Shown: positions 1 to 7,489, counted from the first letter of the stretch. The stretch: DNA of 13,698 bases from a bacterium (GCA_027037705.1 JALVYZ010000137.1:1-13698); one strand, 5' to 3'. The notes: a model not told the origin generated them from the sequence alone. Numbers and translations are program-made.

Positions 1-2
1 GA

Positions 3-1220
3 GATTATCCAGTAACAGGATTTAAAGGAAGATCAAAACCAGTATTTGATTTAGATCCAATTCATATTTTACAATTAATTTCAGAAATGAATGAAGGATT
101 GGAATATCCTGGTTTAAAAGGACCAGTAAAAATTAAACCAACAAATTTCTTTGCTGGAGCAGCTGCTTCTCCTTTTAAACAACTTGAATCAGAGCAAGTT
201 TTACAATATTACAAATTAAAGAAAAAACTTGATGCTGGTGCTCAATTTATAATTCCTCAATTAGGATATGATGCAAGAAAATTTCATGAATTATATCTTA
301 TTGTTAGAAAAATTTTCAAATCAGATGTTCCATTGATAGGTAATGTATATATTTTACCTTATGGTGCTGCAAGATTGATGAATAAAAATCAAATTCCTGG
401 ATGTGTTGTAACAGATAAACTTGTACAAATTTTAGATGAAGAAAGAAAAGCTGAGGATAAAGGCAAACAGGCAAGATTGTTAAGAGCTGCAAAAATGTAT
501 GCATTTTTTAAAGGAATGGGATACAACGGAGTTCATATAGGTGGTCATGGAATAAAAATTGATGATGTTTTATGGATTATTGATAAAGGTGAGGAATTAG
601 CCCCTAACTGGCTTGAATATGTTAAAGAATTTGAATTTCCAATGCCAGATGGTTTTTACTTTTTTGAAAAAGATGAAGAAACAGGCCTTAATAAAGAAGA
701 TGCACTCACTCCACAAAATGCTCCTGGACATAGTCCATTAAGTTATAGATTTGCAAGATTTATGCATGATGTAATGTTTGAACCAAAGGGATTTTTATTT
801 AAACCAATGCAAAAGCTTTGTGCTGCAATAGATGGCAAAAAATCAGGAGAAATTTTCAAAAAAATTGAGCATCTTATTAAAGTTGCTAACTTTGAATGTA
901 TGGATTGTGGTGACTGTGCATTAATGGATGTCGCATTTGTTTGTCCAATGAGTCAGTGTCCAAAAAATCAAAGAAATGGACCATGTGGTGGAAGCTACCA
1001 AGGTTGGTGTGAAGTTTATCCAAATGAAAAGAAATGTGTATGGGTAAGAGCATATGATAGATTAAAAGTTTATAATGAACAGGATACAATACAAGAAAAT
1101 GTTGTTCCACCTGTAAATTGGGATCTCTTCCATACTTCTTCATGGATAAACTTCTTCTTAGGAAGAGACCATGTTTCTAAGAGAATGGGAATAAAGCCTC
1201 CTGAAAAGAAAAAAGAATAG
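3..1220 (+). CDS. Methylenetetrahydrofolate reductase with fused MetV-type C-terminal domain (5' end outside window)
   Basis: The open frame continues upstream of the first ATG at 87 to the window edge (visible residues begin DYPVTGFKG), so the N-terminus is missing; 405 residues are visible. The first two thirds look like the later part of a MetF TIM barrel, with strand-like segments such as QFIIPQLGYD and VPLIGNVYILP. The last third matches the MTHFR C-terminal (MetV-like) domain, with the cysteine cluster C-x2-C-x2-C at about visible residues 299-305 followed by VCPMSQCPKNQRNGPCGG. In acetogens MetV is usually a separate metal/Fe-S-binding partner of MetF; here the two are in one chain. 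The expected reaction is reduction of methylene-THF to methyl-THF, in methionine supply or the methyl branch of the Wood-Ljungdahl pathway; the family and the fusion are seen, the pathway is inferred. A terminator follows directly, so this is the last gene of its transcript. Confidence 0.88.
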   Translation, partial: DYPVTGFKGRSKPVFDLDPIHILQLISEMNEGLEYPGLKGPVKIKPTNFFAGAAASPFKQLESEQVLQYYKLKKKLDAGAQFIIPQLGYDARKFHELYLIVRKIFKSDVPLIGNVYILPYGAARLMNKNQIPGCVVTDKLVQILDEERKAEDKGKQARLLRAAKMYAFFKGMGYNGVHIGGHGIKIDDVLWIIDKGEELAPNWLEYVKEFEFPMPDGFYFFEKDEETGLNKEDALTPQNAPGHSPLSYRFARFMHDVMFEPKGFLFKPMQKLCAAIDGKKSGEIFKKIEHLIKVANFECMDCGDCALMDVAFVCPMSQCPKNQRNGPCGGSYQGWCEVYPNEKKCVWVRAYDRLKVYNEQDTIQENVVPPVNWDLFHTSSWINFFLGRDHVSKRMGIKPPEKKKE

Positions 1221-1225
1221 ACCAG

Positions 1226-1250
1226 AAGCCCGCTAAAGCGGGCTTTTTTA
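1226..1250 (+). terminator. Rho-independent terminator after the MTHFR gene
   Basis: A perfect 8-bp stem (AAGCCCGC / GCGGGCTT, 1226-1233 and 1238-1245) with a TAAA loop is followed by a T run to 1249. The GC-rich stem stands out sharply from the AT-rich surroundings. It lies 5 bases after the MTHFR stop. Confidence 0.93.
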
Positions 1251-1255
1251 TTTTA

Positions 1256-1261
1256 TATAAT
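1256..1261 (+). promoter_or_regulatory. Possible -10 box (TATAAT) for the Trm112-acyltransferase pair
   Basis: A perfect TATAAT lies just after the terminator and about 22 bases before the Trm112 ATG. No recognisable -35 sits at 16-18 bp upstream, because that stretch is the terminator stem-loop. In such AT-rich sequence a lone TATAAT is weak evidence, but the gene needs a new start site after so strong a terminator. Confidence 0.35.
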
Positions 1262-1282
1262 TAGATTAAGGGAGGTTTTTAA

Positions 1283-1480
1283 ATGGCAATAAAAAAGGAA
1301 TTACTTGAAATATTAGCTTGCCCACAATGCAAAGGAGATTTATTTTTAACAGAAAGTGAAGATGGATTAGTTTGTAAAAAATGTAAATTGCTTTATGAAA
1401 TTAAAGATGATATTCCAATAATGTTAATAGATGAAGCAAAACCTTATAATGAATCAATAAAGCTTAAAGAAAATGTTTAA
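1283..1480 (+). CDS. Trm112/UPF0434 family zinc-ribbon protein (YcaR-like)
   Basis: This 65-residue protein carries two CxxC knuckles, CPQC (about residues 14-17) and CKKC (about 32-35), followed by the LLYEIKDDIPIML segment typical of the UPF0434/Trm112 family. Trm112-type proteins can bind zinc and act as small partners of methyltransferases; in Proteobacteria the related ycaR sits between lpxK and kdsB, in lipopolysaccharide loci. That context recurs here, since the next gene is a lipid A-type acyltransferase whose ATG overlaps this stop by 8 bases. An excellent ribosome site (AAGGGAGG, 1268-1275) lies 7 bases before the ATG. Length and cysteine spacing are normal. Family assignment is firm; the exact partner or role is unknown. 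Confidence 0.88.
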   Translation: MAIKKELLEILACPQCKGDLFLTESEDGLVCKKCKLLYEIKDDIPIMLIDEAKPYNESIKLKENV

Positions 1481-2284
1481 ATTAATAGATCTATTTTCAG
1501 ATATCATAGGTTCATTTCTTTATTATCTACTCAATAACAGAAGAAAAGTTGCTTTCTACAATTTAAGTATTATTTTACCTCAAATTTCTGAACAAGAAAA
1601 AAAAAAATTGTAAAGCTTAGTTTTATTAATTTAATTAAAAACATTTTAGAATTTTTCTATTTTTTAACTCTTCCTGAAAATAAAATTAAAGAACTTATTA
1701 TAATTGAAAACCCTGAATTAATTGAAGAAAAATTAAATATTGGAAAAGGTGTAATAGTTCTTCTTGGACATTTTGGAAATTGGGAGATACTATCATTTAT
1801 TGGAAAAATAAAAAAATGGGATGCAGTAACTATAGGAAAAGACTTTAAACCAAAATTTTTAAGCAATTTATTTTTTAAATTAAGAGAAAAAGCAGGAATA
1901 AAAGTATTCTTATATAAAAATGCAGTTATACACTTATATAAAGCATTAAAAAATAATAAAATAGTAGCTCTTTTAGTTGACCAGAGGACAAGAAAGAAAG
2001 GCTCTGTAAAAATAGATTTTTTTGGACATGAAATTTATGCAACTTCTGCACCTGCTTTTTTGCATAAAAAACTAAAATCTCCTGTCCTCTTTGCATACCC
2101 TGAAAGATTAAAGAACCATAAACATTCAGTTGAGTATTTTGAAATTAATCTAACTGATGATATTGGTGAATCAACACAAATAATTCAAGATAAAATTAAA
2201 GAATTGATTTTAAAAAATCCTTATAATTACTTCTGGTTACATTCAAAATTTAAAAGCAGAAGAAGAGTTGTAAAAAATATTTAA
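1473..2284 (+). CDS. LpxL/HtrB-like lipid A biosynthesis acyltransferase, frame broken at an A11 run
   Basis: Reading from the ATG at 1473 gives 46 residues ending KKKL and a TAA at 1611-1613. Moving to the -1 frame inside the A run at 1597-1607 gives one continuous product of about 270 residues ending at 2284. The joined product reads as the family: RRKVAFYNLSIILPQISEQE near the start, the acyltransferase H-x4-E motif GHFGNWE (about H100 and E105), DQRTRKKG (about 170-177), and FWLHSKFKSRRR near the end. This family transfers acyl chains to lipid A or related lipids at the inner membrane. At 270 residues it is slightly shorter than typical LpxL, mostly at the N-terminal membrane segment. Its start overlaps the Trm112 stop, implying translational coupling. 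The break could be a real mutation, an assembly or sequencing error, or productive slippage. Confidence 0.8.
1597..1607 (+). other. Run of 11 A at the acyltransferase frameshift (candidate slippery site)
   Basis: Eleven consecutive A follow a G at 1596. In frame 0 they read GAA AAA AAA AAA TTG TAA, hitting a stop two codons later. With 12 A, or a -1 ribosomal slip, the reading continues as ATT GTA AAG into the rest of the acyltransferase. Runs of nine or more A are known substrates for RNA polymerase slippage and for -1 ribosomal frameshifting in other bacteria; whether either happens here is not shown by the sequence. Confidence 0.7.
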
Positions 2285-2285
2285 A

Positions 2286-2315
2286 TTGACAAATACCTTC
2301 CTTTAAGGATAATAA
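2286..2315 (+). promoter_or_regulatory. Putative sigma70-type promoter for rel
   Basis: A perfect TTGACA (2286-2291) lies one base after the acyltransferase stop. It is followed at 18 bp by TAATAA (2310-2315), or at 17 bp by ATAATA. The predicted start of transcription falls at or beside the rel ATG at 2323, so the mRNA would be leaderless or nearly so. Confidence 0.5.
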
Positions 2316-2322
2316 GACTTAA

Positions 2323-4449
2323 ATGGAAAGTGTAAGAGTCAGAATTAATGATATAATTGATAAACTTCTTGAAAGATATTCAGAAGAAGAAATTAAATTA
2401 GTTAATAAAGCATATATTTACTCAGCAAAAGTACATAAAGGCCAAACAAGATTATCTGGAGAACCATACCTTGTACATCCCATAGCTGTTGCTTATATCT
2501 TAACAGAAATGAATATGGATATCCCAACAATAGTAACAGGGATATTACACGATGTAGTTGAAGATACTCATGCTACAATTGAAGATATTGAAAAAAATTT
2601 TGGAAAAGAGATAGCTACTTTAGTGGATGGTGTAACAAAAATTAGTAAACTCCAGTTTAAATCTGCACAGGATAAAATGGCAGAGAATTTTAGAAAACTA
2701 ATTGTAGCTTCAACAAATGATATTAGAGTTATTATTGTAAAATTAGCAGATAGACTTCATAATATGAGAACTCTGCAGTATATGCCTCGTGAAAAACAGA
2801 TTAGGATTGCCCAGGAAACACTTGAAATATATGCACCACTTGCCAATAGATTAGGTATTTCATGGATGAAAGCTGAACTTGAAGATTTATCTTTAAAATA
2901 TTTAAAGCCAAAAGTTTATGAAGCAATAGAAAAAAGAATAAAAGAAATTAAAGAGGAAAAAGATAAATATATAAATGAAGTAATAAAAATATTAGAAAGA
3001 AATTTAAAATATTACAACATAAATGGAAAAATTTCAGGTAGATTAAAGCATATCTATAGCATTTATAAAAAAATCCAAAAAAAAAATGTAGATATAAGCC
3101 AGATTTACGATATATTAGCTTTTAGAATAATTGTTAATACTGTTCAAGAATGCTATCAAGTTCTTGGTATAATTCATTCAATTTGGAAACCTGTTCCTGG
3201 AAGATTTAAAGATTTTATTGCAATGCCTAAAAGTAATATGTATCAATCTCTTCATACAACTGTAATAGGTCCATTTGGTGAATTTATTGAAATTCAAATA
3301 AGAACAGAAGAGATGCATAGAATTGCAGAGCAAGGGATTGCTGCACACTGGTTGTATAAAGAAGGAAAATCTGTTGATGATGAAAGTTTTAAAACTTTCA
3401 ACTGGCTAAGAGAAGTAATGGAGTTAAAGGACGATATAAAGGATGCTAATCAATTCTTTATGAGTATTAAAAATGAAATTCTTTCTGAATCTGTTTATGT
3501 TTTTACTCCAAATGGCGATGTAATTGAACTTCCAGAAGGCTCAACTCCAGTTGACTTTGCTTATGCAATTCATTCTGAAGTAGGTAATAGATGCATTGGA
3601 GCAAAAGTAAATGGAGTAATGGTTCCATTGAAATATAAATTAAAAAATGGAGATAGAGTTGAAATTTTAACATCTAAAAATGCAAAACCAAATAAAGATT
3701 GGTTAAAATTTGTAAAAACATCTAAAGCAAGAAATAAAATTAGAAGTTACATTAAAAAAGAGAATTTTGATACAAATGTAGAAATTGGAAAAAAACTTTT
3801 AGAGAAAGAATTAGATAAAAATAAAGTTAGTTTAAATGAAGAATTAAAACAAAAGTTGGAAGAAGTAGCTAAAGCTTTTAATTTTATAAATACAGATTAT
3901 CTTTATGAAGCTATTGGTAGCGGAAAAATTACAGTTAATCAAGTTTTAAATAAACTTATCCCCCAAGAAAAACAGATAGTAAAAGGGAAAAAAACAAAGG
4001 AACCAATTAAAAAATCTTCTCAACAGGCAATTATAATTGATGGAGAAACAAATTATGCATTAAATTACGCTAAATGTTGCAATCCTCTTCCTGGTGAGGA
4101 TATAATTGGATATATTACTATTGGCAGAGGTATTACAATTCATTCTAAAAATTGTCCCAATATTCCTAAATTAGATCCAGAAAGAATCATTGATGCAAAA
4201 TGGAATATTGATAAAGAAGAAGCACGGGTAATAAGGTTGAAAATCTCTGGTTTTGATAGAAAAGGACTTCTAATGGAAATGAGTAATGCTATTACAAGTG
4301 TAGGGTTAAACATTGTAAAGGTTAATATTAATGCAAAAGAAGGTAGATTTAAATGTTATTTTGATATAGAAATATCAAATAATGAACAACTTCAAAAGGT
4401 CATATCAAAATTAAATGAGATTGAAGGAATAACTTCAATAGAAAAATAA
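2323..4449 (+). CDS. rel: Bifunctional (p)ppGpp synthetase/hydrolase, RelA/SpoT family
   Basis: The 708-residue protein has the full long-RSH layout. The HD hydrolase domain shows VHP (H52), HDVVED (H76, D77, E80, D81) and LADRLHN (D144), so hydrolysis of ppGpp looks intact. The synthetase domain shows HIYSIYKK, YDILAFR (D263), GRFKDFIAMPKSNMYQSLHT (293-312) and EIQIRT (E323), so synthesis also looks intact. A TGS domain (about 389-450), a conserved-cysteine domain (KCCNPLPGED near 584-592, H607, C611) and a C-terminal ACT domain (about 635-705) follow; these bind the ribosome and regulate. It should be the cell's stringent-response alarmone switch, acting in the cytosol. The only Shine-Dalgarno-like sequence, AAGGA (2305-2309), is 13 bases from the ATG and overlaps the putative promoter. 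A run of 10 A at 3077-3086 stays in frame. Confidence 0.95.
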   Translation: MESVRVRINDIIDKLLERYSEEEIKLVNKAYIYSAKVHKGQTRLSGEPYLVHPIAVAYILTEMNMDIPTIVTGILHDVVEDTHATIEDIEKNFGKEIATLVDGVTKISKLQFKSAQDKMAENFRKLIVASTNDIRVIIVKLADRLHNMRTLQYMPREKQIRIAQETLEIYAPLANRLGISWMKAELEDLSLKYLKPKVYEAIEKRIKEIKEEKDKYINEVIKILERNLKYYNINGKISGRLKHIYSIYKKIQKKNVDISQIYDILAFRIIVNTVQECYQVLGIIHSIWKPVPGRFKDFIAMPKSNMYQSLHTTVIGPFGEFIEIQIRTEEMHRIAEQGIAAHWLYKEGKSVDDESFKTFNWLREVMELKDDIKDANQFFMSIKNEILSESVYVFTPNGDVIELPEGSTPVDFAYAIHSEVGNRCIGAKVNGVMVPLKYKLKNGDRVEILTSKNAKPNKDWLKFVKTSKARNKIRSYIKKENFDTNVEIGKKLLEKELDKNKVSLNEELKQKLEEVAKAFNFINTDYLYEAIGSGKITVNQVLNKLIPQEKQIVKGKKTKEPIKKSSQQAIIIDGETNYALNYAKCCNPLPGEDIIGYITIGRGITIHSKNCPNIPKLDPERIIDAKWNIDKEEARVIRLKISGFDRKGLLMEMSNAITSVGLNIVKVNINAKEGRFKCYFDIEISNNEQLQKVISKLNEIEGITSIEK

Positions 4450-4469
4450 AAGCAATTCCAATTACTTCC

Positions 4470-4511
4470 ATTTCAAACAACTTTAACTTGAAATTTTTCT
4501 TTTTTTCTTTT
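4470..4511 (+). terminator. Weak terminator-like hairpin after rel
   Basis: The inverted repeat ATTTCAA (4470-4476) / TTGAAAT (4488-4494), with an 11-base loop, is followed by a T-rich tract of 17 bases broken by two C. The stem is AT-only except for one pair, so stability is low. Its right arm overlaps the -35 box of the next gene, so the repeat may instead be an operator or chance. Confidence 0.35.
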
Positions 4512-4516
4512 AATAC
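4488..4516 (+). promoter_or_regulatory. Sigma70-type promoter for the acyl-CoA synthetase gene
   Basis: TTGAAA (4488-4493) and TAATAC (4511-4516) are separated by exactly 17 bp, and the spacer is almost all T. The predicted start is near 4523, giving a leader of about 35 bases that contains the strong ribosome site AAGGAGGT (4544-4551), 6 bases before the ATG. Confidence 0.6.
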
Positions 4517-4557
4517 ACTCTCCGTTTTGTAAAAAAATCAAACAAGGAGGTTGAAAA

Positions 4558-6303
4558 ATGACAGATGTAGAACAGTTTTTTAAAGCAAGAGATTTCTTGC
4601 TTAATGTTAAAAGTTACAATGAAGCAATAAAAGGTTTTAAATGGCCTACAATTTCAAAATTTAATTGGGCTATTGATTATTTTGACAAAATTGCTGAAGA
4701 CAATGATAATCTTGCATTAATTTATGCTAATGAAAATGGAGATGAAAGAAAGATAACTTTTAATGAAATGAGAGAAAGGTCAAATCAGGTAGCAAATTTT
4801 TTAAGAGATTTAGGTTTACAAAAAGGTGATAGAGTTTTTATGATAATGGATGCATCTGTTGAAATTTATGAAATTATTCTTGGTGTTATGAAAGCAGGTG
4901 GTGCAATAATTCCAGGAGCTGCATTGCTTTCACCAAACGATATAGCAGATAGAATTGAAAGAGGAAATGTAAAATTTTTCATTGCCCATTCTAAGTATGC
5001 AGAAAAAGCATTAAAAAATGTTGGAGATGAATTAAAACATTTAAAAGGATTAATATATGTTGGTGATGAAATAAAAGAAGAATTACTAAATGATAATGTT
5101 TACAATTATACAGAGGTTGATAAATATAACAAAGACTATAAAGCTCCATTTATAACATTTTCTAATGATGAATTATTTTTATTTTTTACATCAGGAACTA
5201 CATCAAAACCAAAACTTGTAATGCATAATCATATATATCCAGTTGGGCATTTAACAACAATGTACTGGATAGCACTACAAAAGGGAGATGTTCATTTAAA
5301 TATTAGTGCACCTGGATGGGCAAAATATGCTTGGAGTAGCTTCTTTGCTCCATGGAATGCAGAAGCAACAATCTTATGTTTATACTATTCTCAATTTGAT
5401 GCAAAATTTGTGTTAAAAATGATAGAAAAATACAAAGTAACTACTCTTTGTGCTCCTTTTAGTGTTTTAAAACTTTTCACAATAGAAAATTTAAATAATT
5501 ATAATTTTAATTTAAGAGAAATTGTAAGTGCAGGAGAACCATTAGCCCCAGCTGTAGTTAAAAAAATAGAAGATGCAGTTAATGTTACAATAAGAGAAGG
5601 ATATGGACAAACTGAAACTACATTATTAATTGCAAATTTTAAAGGAGAAAAAAGAGTTTTAGGTTCTTTAGGAAAGCCTGCACCAGGATATGAAGTAAAA
5701 CTTTTAGATGATACTTTAGAAGAAGTAAAACAAGGTGAAGATGGAGAAATTTGTGTTAAAACATATCCATACAGACCTCTTGGACTTCTTGATAAATACG
5801 ATGATGAAGAAAAAAATAAGGAAATGTTTAGAGGGTGCTGGTATAAAACAAGTGACTCAGCATACCAAGATAAAGAAGGATATTTTTATTTTGTTGGAAG
5901 AACAGATGATGTATTTAAAAGTCTTGATTACAGAATTTCTCCTTTTGAAGTTGAGAGTGAAATTGCAGTTCATCCATCTGTACTTGAAGTTGCAGTTACA
6001 CCAACTGTTGATGAAAGAGATAGAATTGTTCCAAAAGCTTTCATAGTATTAAAACCAGATTATCAACCATCTAAAGAAATGGCTCTTGATTTATTTAGAT
6101 TTATCAGAAACAATATGGCTCCTTACAAAAGACCAAGATCTATTGAATTTATGGAAGAATTTCCAAAAACAGTTAGTGCAAAAGTTATGAGAAAAGATTT
6201 GAGAGCTTATGATAGAGAGCTAAAAGAGAAAAAAGAAAGAGGGAAGTATGAATTTTTTGAATCTGATTTCAAAGAAGAATTAAATCTTGGAGTAAGAAAA
6301 TAA
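4558..6303 (+). CDS. AMP-forming acyl-CoA synthetase (acetyl/medium-chain acyl-CoA synthetase-like)
   Basis: This 581-residue adenylating enzyme activates a carboxylic acid to acyl-AMP and then acyl-CoA. Core motifs are present: the P-loop FTSGTTSKPKLV (about 210-221), APGWAKYAWSSFFAPW (251-266), the A5 motif GYGQTET (348-354), KTSDSAYQDKEGYFYFVGR (430-448), and the C-terminal lysine motif PKTVSAKVMR with K542 as the expected catalytic lysine. The N-terminal FNWAIDYFDKIAE and the YTSGTT-like region resemble medium-chain/acetate-activating ligases. Several usual glycines are replaced: S216 in the P-loop, S432 in TGD, D457 in the hinge segment KSLDYRIS, and A541 before the lysine. I recall related AMP-binding proteins with a similar SDYRISPFE hinge, so some of this may be subfamily-typical. 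The substrate cannot be read from sequence. The gene has its own promoter and terminator, so it is probably monocistronic. Confidence 0.88.
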   Translation: MTDVEQFFKARDFLLNVKSYNEAIKGFKWPTISKFNWAIDYFDKIAEDNDNLALIYANENGDERKITFNEMRERSNQVANFLRDLGLQKGDRVFMIMDASVEIYEIILGVMKAGGAIIPGAALLSPNDIADRIERGNVKFFIAHSKYAEKALKNVGDELKHLKGLIYVGDEIKEELLNDNVYNYTEVDKYNKDYKAPFITFSNDELFLFFTSGTTSKPKLVMHNHIYPVGHLTTMYWIALQKGDVHLNISAPGWAKYAWSSFFAPWNAEATILCLYYSQFDAKFVLKMIEKYKVTTLCAPFSVLKLFTIENLNNYNFNLREIVSAGEPLAPAVVKKIEDAVNVTIREGYGQTETTLLIANFKGEKRVLGSLGKPAPGYEVKLLDDTLEEVKQGEDGEICVKTYPYRPLGLLDKYDDEEKNKEMFRGCWYKTSDSAYQDKEGYFYFVGRTDDVFKSLDYRISPFEVESEIAVHPSVLEVAVTPTVDERDRIVPKAFIVLKPDYQPSKEMALDLFRFIRNNMAPYKRPRSIEFMEEFPKTVSAKVMRKDLRAYDRELKEKKERGKYEFFESDFKEELNLGVRK

Positions 6304-6330
6304 AATCCCGGGCTTTCCCGGGACTTTATT
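6302..6330. terminator. Bidirectional terminator between convergent genes
   Basis: A 7-bp stem TCCCGGG / CCCGGGA (6306-6312 and 6317-6323) with a CTTT loop lies directly after the synthetase stop. On the plus strand it is followed by CTTTATTT. On the minus strand it is followed by a T-rich tract (complement of 6302-6305 and beyond). It overlaps or abuts the stops of both convergent genes, so one hairpin can end both transcripts. Confidence 0.85.
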
Positions 6331-7489
6331 TAAAAATTGTTATTTCTTCATCTAAAACTTTATCAATATCTATATTAGATTTTCCTTCAATGATTAAATC
6401 AACAAGATATTTTAATTTTTTAGATTGTAATTCAAGAAAATTTTTATCTATTTCTGGTGGTGTAGGAATCATATTTTGAAAAGGAATGCCTTTTTTCTTA
6501 GCTTCTTCTTTAGCTTTATTAACTTTGTCTATCCAGTCTTTATGAAACTTTAAATAAAAATCTCTAACAGCCTGTTTATTAAAATGGATAAATTTATTTT
6601 TATAATATTTAGTAATTCTAACAGAATCTGTATCTATTGTATCTACTAAATAAAGTTCATTATTTGAAAAAGCAAATTCTAACTTTAGGTCCCATAAAGT
6701 TAATTCTAACCTTTCAAAAAATTTAAAAACATATACAGCACAAAAAAGGCATGTATAATATAATTTTTCAAAAATCTTTTCATCTACTCCTGCTATATTG
6801 CATGCTTCTTGATATGTAACAGCTCTATCCTGTGGCTCATACTTTGTGGTAAAATCTATTATTGGTCTATCAAAAATCTGCCATTCATATAGAACTTCAA
6901 CTCCAAATTCTTTTAAGATTTTCTTTTTACCCTCTTCATCTGATTTTTTATACCTTTTAAATACTGAACTTTGCGGAGTGATTCCAAATCTTATAATATT
7001 TTCTAATGGAATTACATAATTATCAGCTAAATGATATTTATGATAATTCCATAAAGCCTGATTATTTAAATTAAGCAAAATTGGTTTTAAAATATTAAAT
7101 TTTTTTACAATTATTAAATTTGATAATTCTTGAGGAAATGAATCTTTGTAAACCTCTCCTGTTTTATTATCTACTATCCCTATATGATGAGTTTTAACGC
7201 CATTAAGAATAATTTCTTTTAAAATATTATCTGGGATTAAATTTTTTTCTTTAATATATTTCTCAATTTCATCAAAAAACTCTCTTTTAGCTAATCCAGT
7301 ATAAATCTTGTGTCTAATAGCTGTTCTAAAAATGTCATTATCAGGAATATAAAATATAGTACCAACATCAAAAACACTTCCACCTGTGGTTGTTTTGCAT
7401 AGAATTTTATCATCATCAAAAAAATATAGATACTGGACAGAACCTTCATAATCAGGTTTTTTATTTAAAATATTTAAGTCAATTTTCAT
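6326..7489 (-). CDS. purC: SAICAR synthetase-like protein (PurC family, long divergent form)
   Basis: I chose the ATG at 7489, giving 387 residues; GGGAGG (7494-7499 on the plus map) sits just before it. A TTG four codons upstream would place the ribosome site inside the gene. PurC-family motifs in order: EGSVQYLYFFDDDK near the N-terminus, GVKTHHIG (about 97-104), PLENIIRFGI..SSVFKRY (161-180), LWDLKLEFAF (265-274), VDTIDTDSVRI (282-292) and KQAVRDF (305-311). PurC joins aspartate to CAIR using ATP in purine synthesis. Typical bacterial PurC is about 235-260 residues, so this one is long, with a larger N-terminal half and a lysine-rich C-terminal tail. Several motif positions differ from the canonical ones (for example SS for GS, and DT where DE is common). 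It follows purB by 15 bases. The context supports PurC strongly; sequence alone supports it moderately. Confidence 0.78.
   Translation of the reverse strand: MKIDLNILNKKPDYEGSVQYLYFFDDDKILCKTTTGGSVFDVGTIFYIPDNDIFRTAIRHKIYTGLAKREFFDEIEKYIKEKNLIPDNILKEIILNGVKTHHIGIVDNKTGEVYKDSFPQELSNLIIVKKFNILKPILLNLNNQALWNYHKYHLADNYVIPLENIIRFGITPQSSVFKRYKKSDEEGKKKILKEFGVEVLYEWQIFDRPIIDFTTKYEPQDRAVTYQEACNIAGVDEKIFEKLYYTCLFCAVYVFKFFERLELTLWDLKLEFAFSNNELYLVDTIDTDSVRITKYYKNKFIHFNKQAVRDFYLKFHKDWIDKVNKAKEEAKKKGIPFQNMIPTPPEIDKNFLELQSKKLKYLVDLIIEGKSNIDIDKVLDEEITIFK

Noticed and set aside
316-1143. Minus-strand open frames opposite the MTHFR gene
   Set aside because: They are His/Leu/Tyr-rich shadows of a clearly conserved gene.
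1657-1866. Minus-strand open frame (69 residues) opposite the acyltransferase
   Set aside because: It lies opposite the acyltransferase H-x4-E region and has no ribosome site or family resemblance.
2060-2284. A separate 74-residue protein beginning at the ATG at 2060
   Set aside because: It is the C-terminal part of the acyltransferase; the same frame continues upstream to the A11 run with clear family motifs.
5735-6046. A 103-residue open frame inside the acyl-CoA synthetase gene
   Set aside because: It is out of frame with strongly conserved synthetase motifs and has Ile/Leu/Lys-biased shadow composition.
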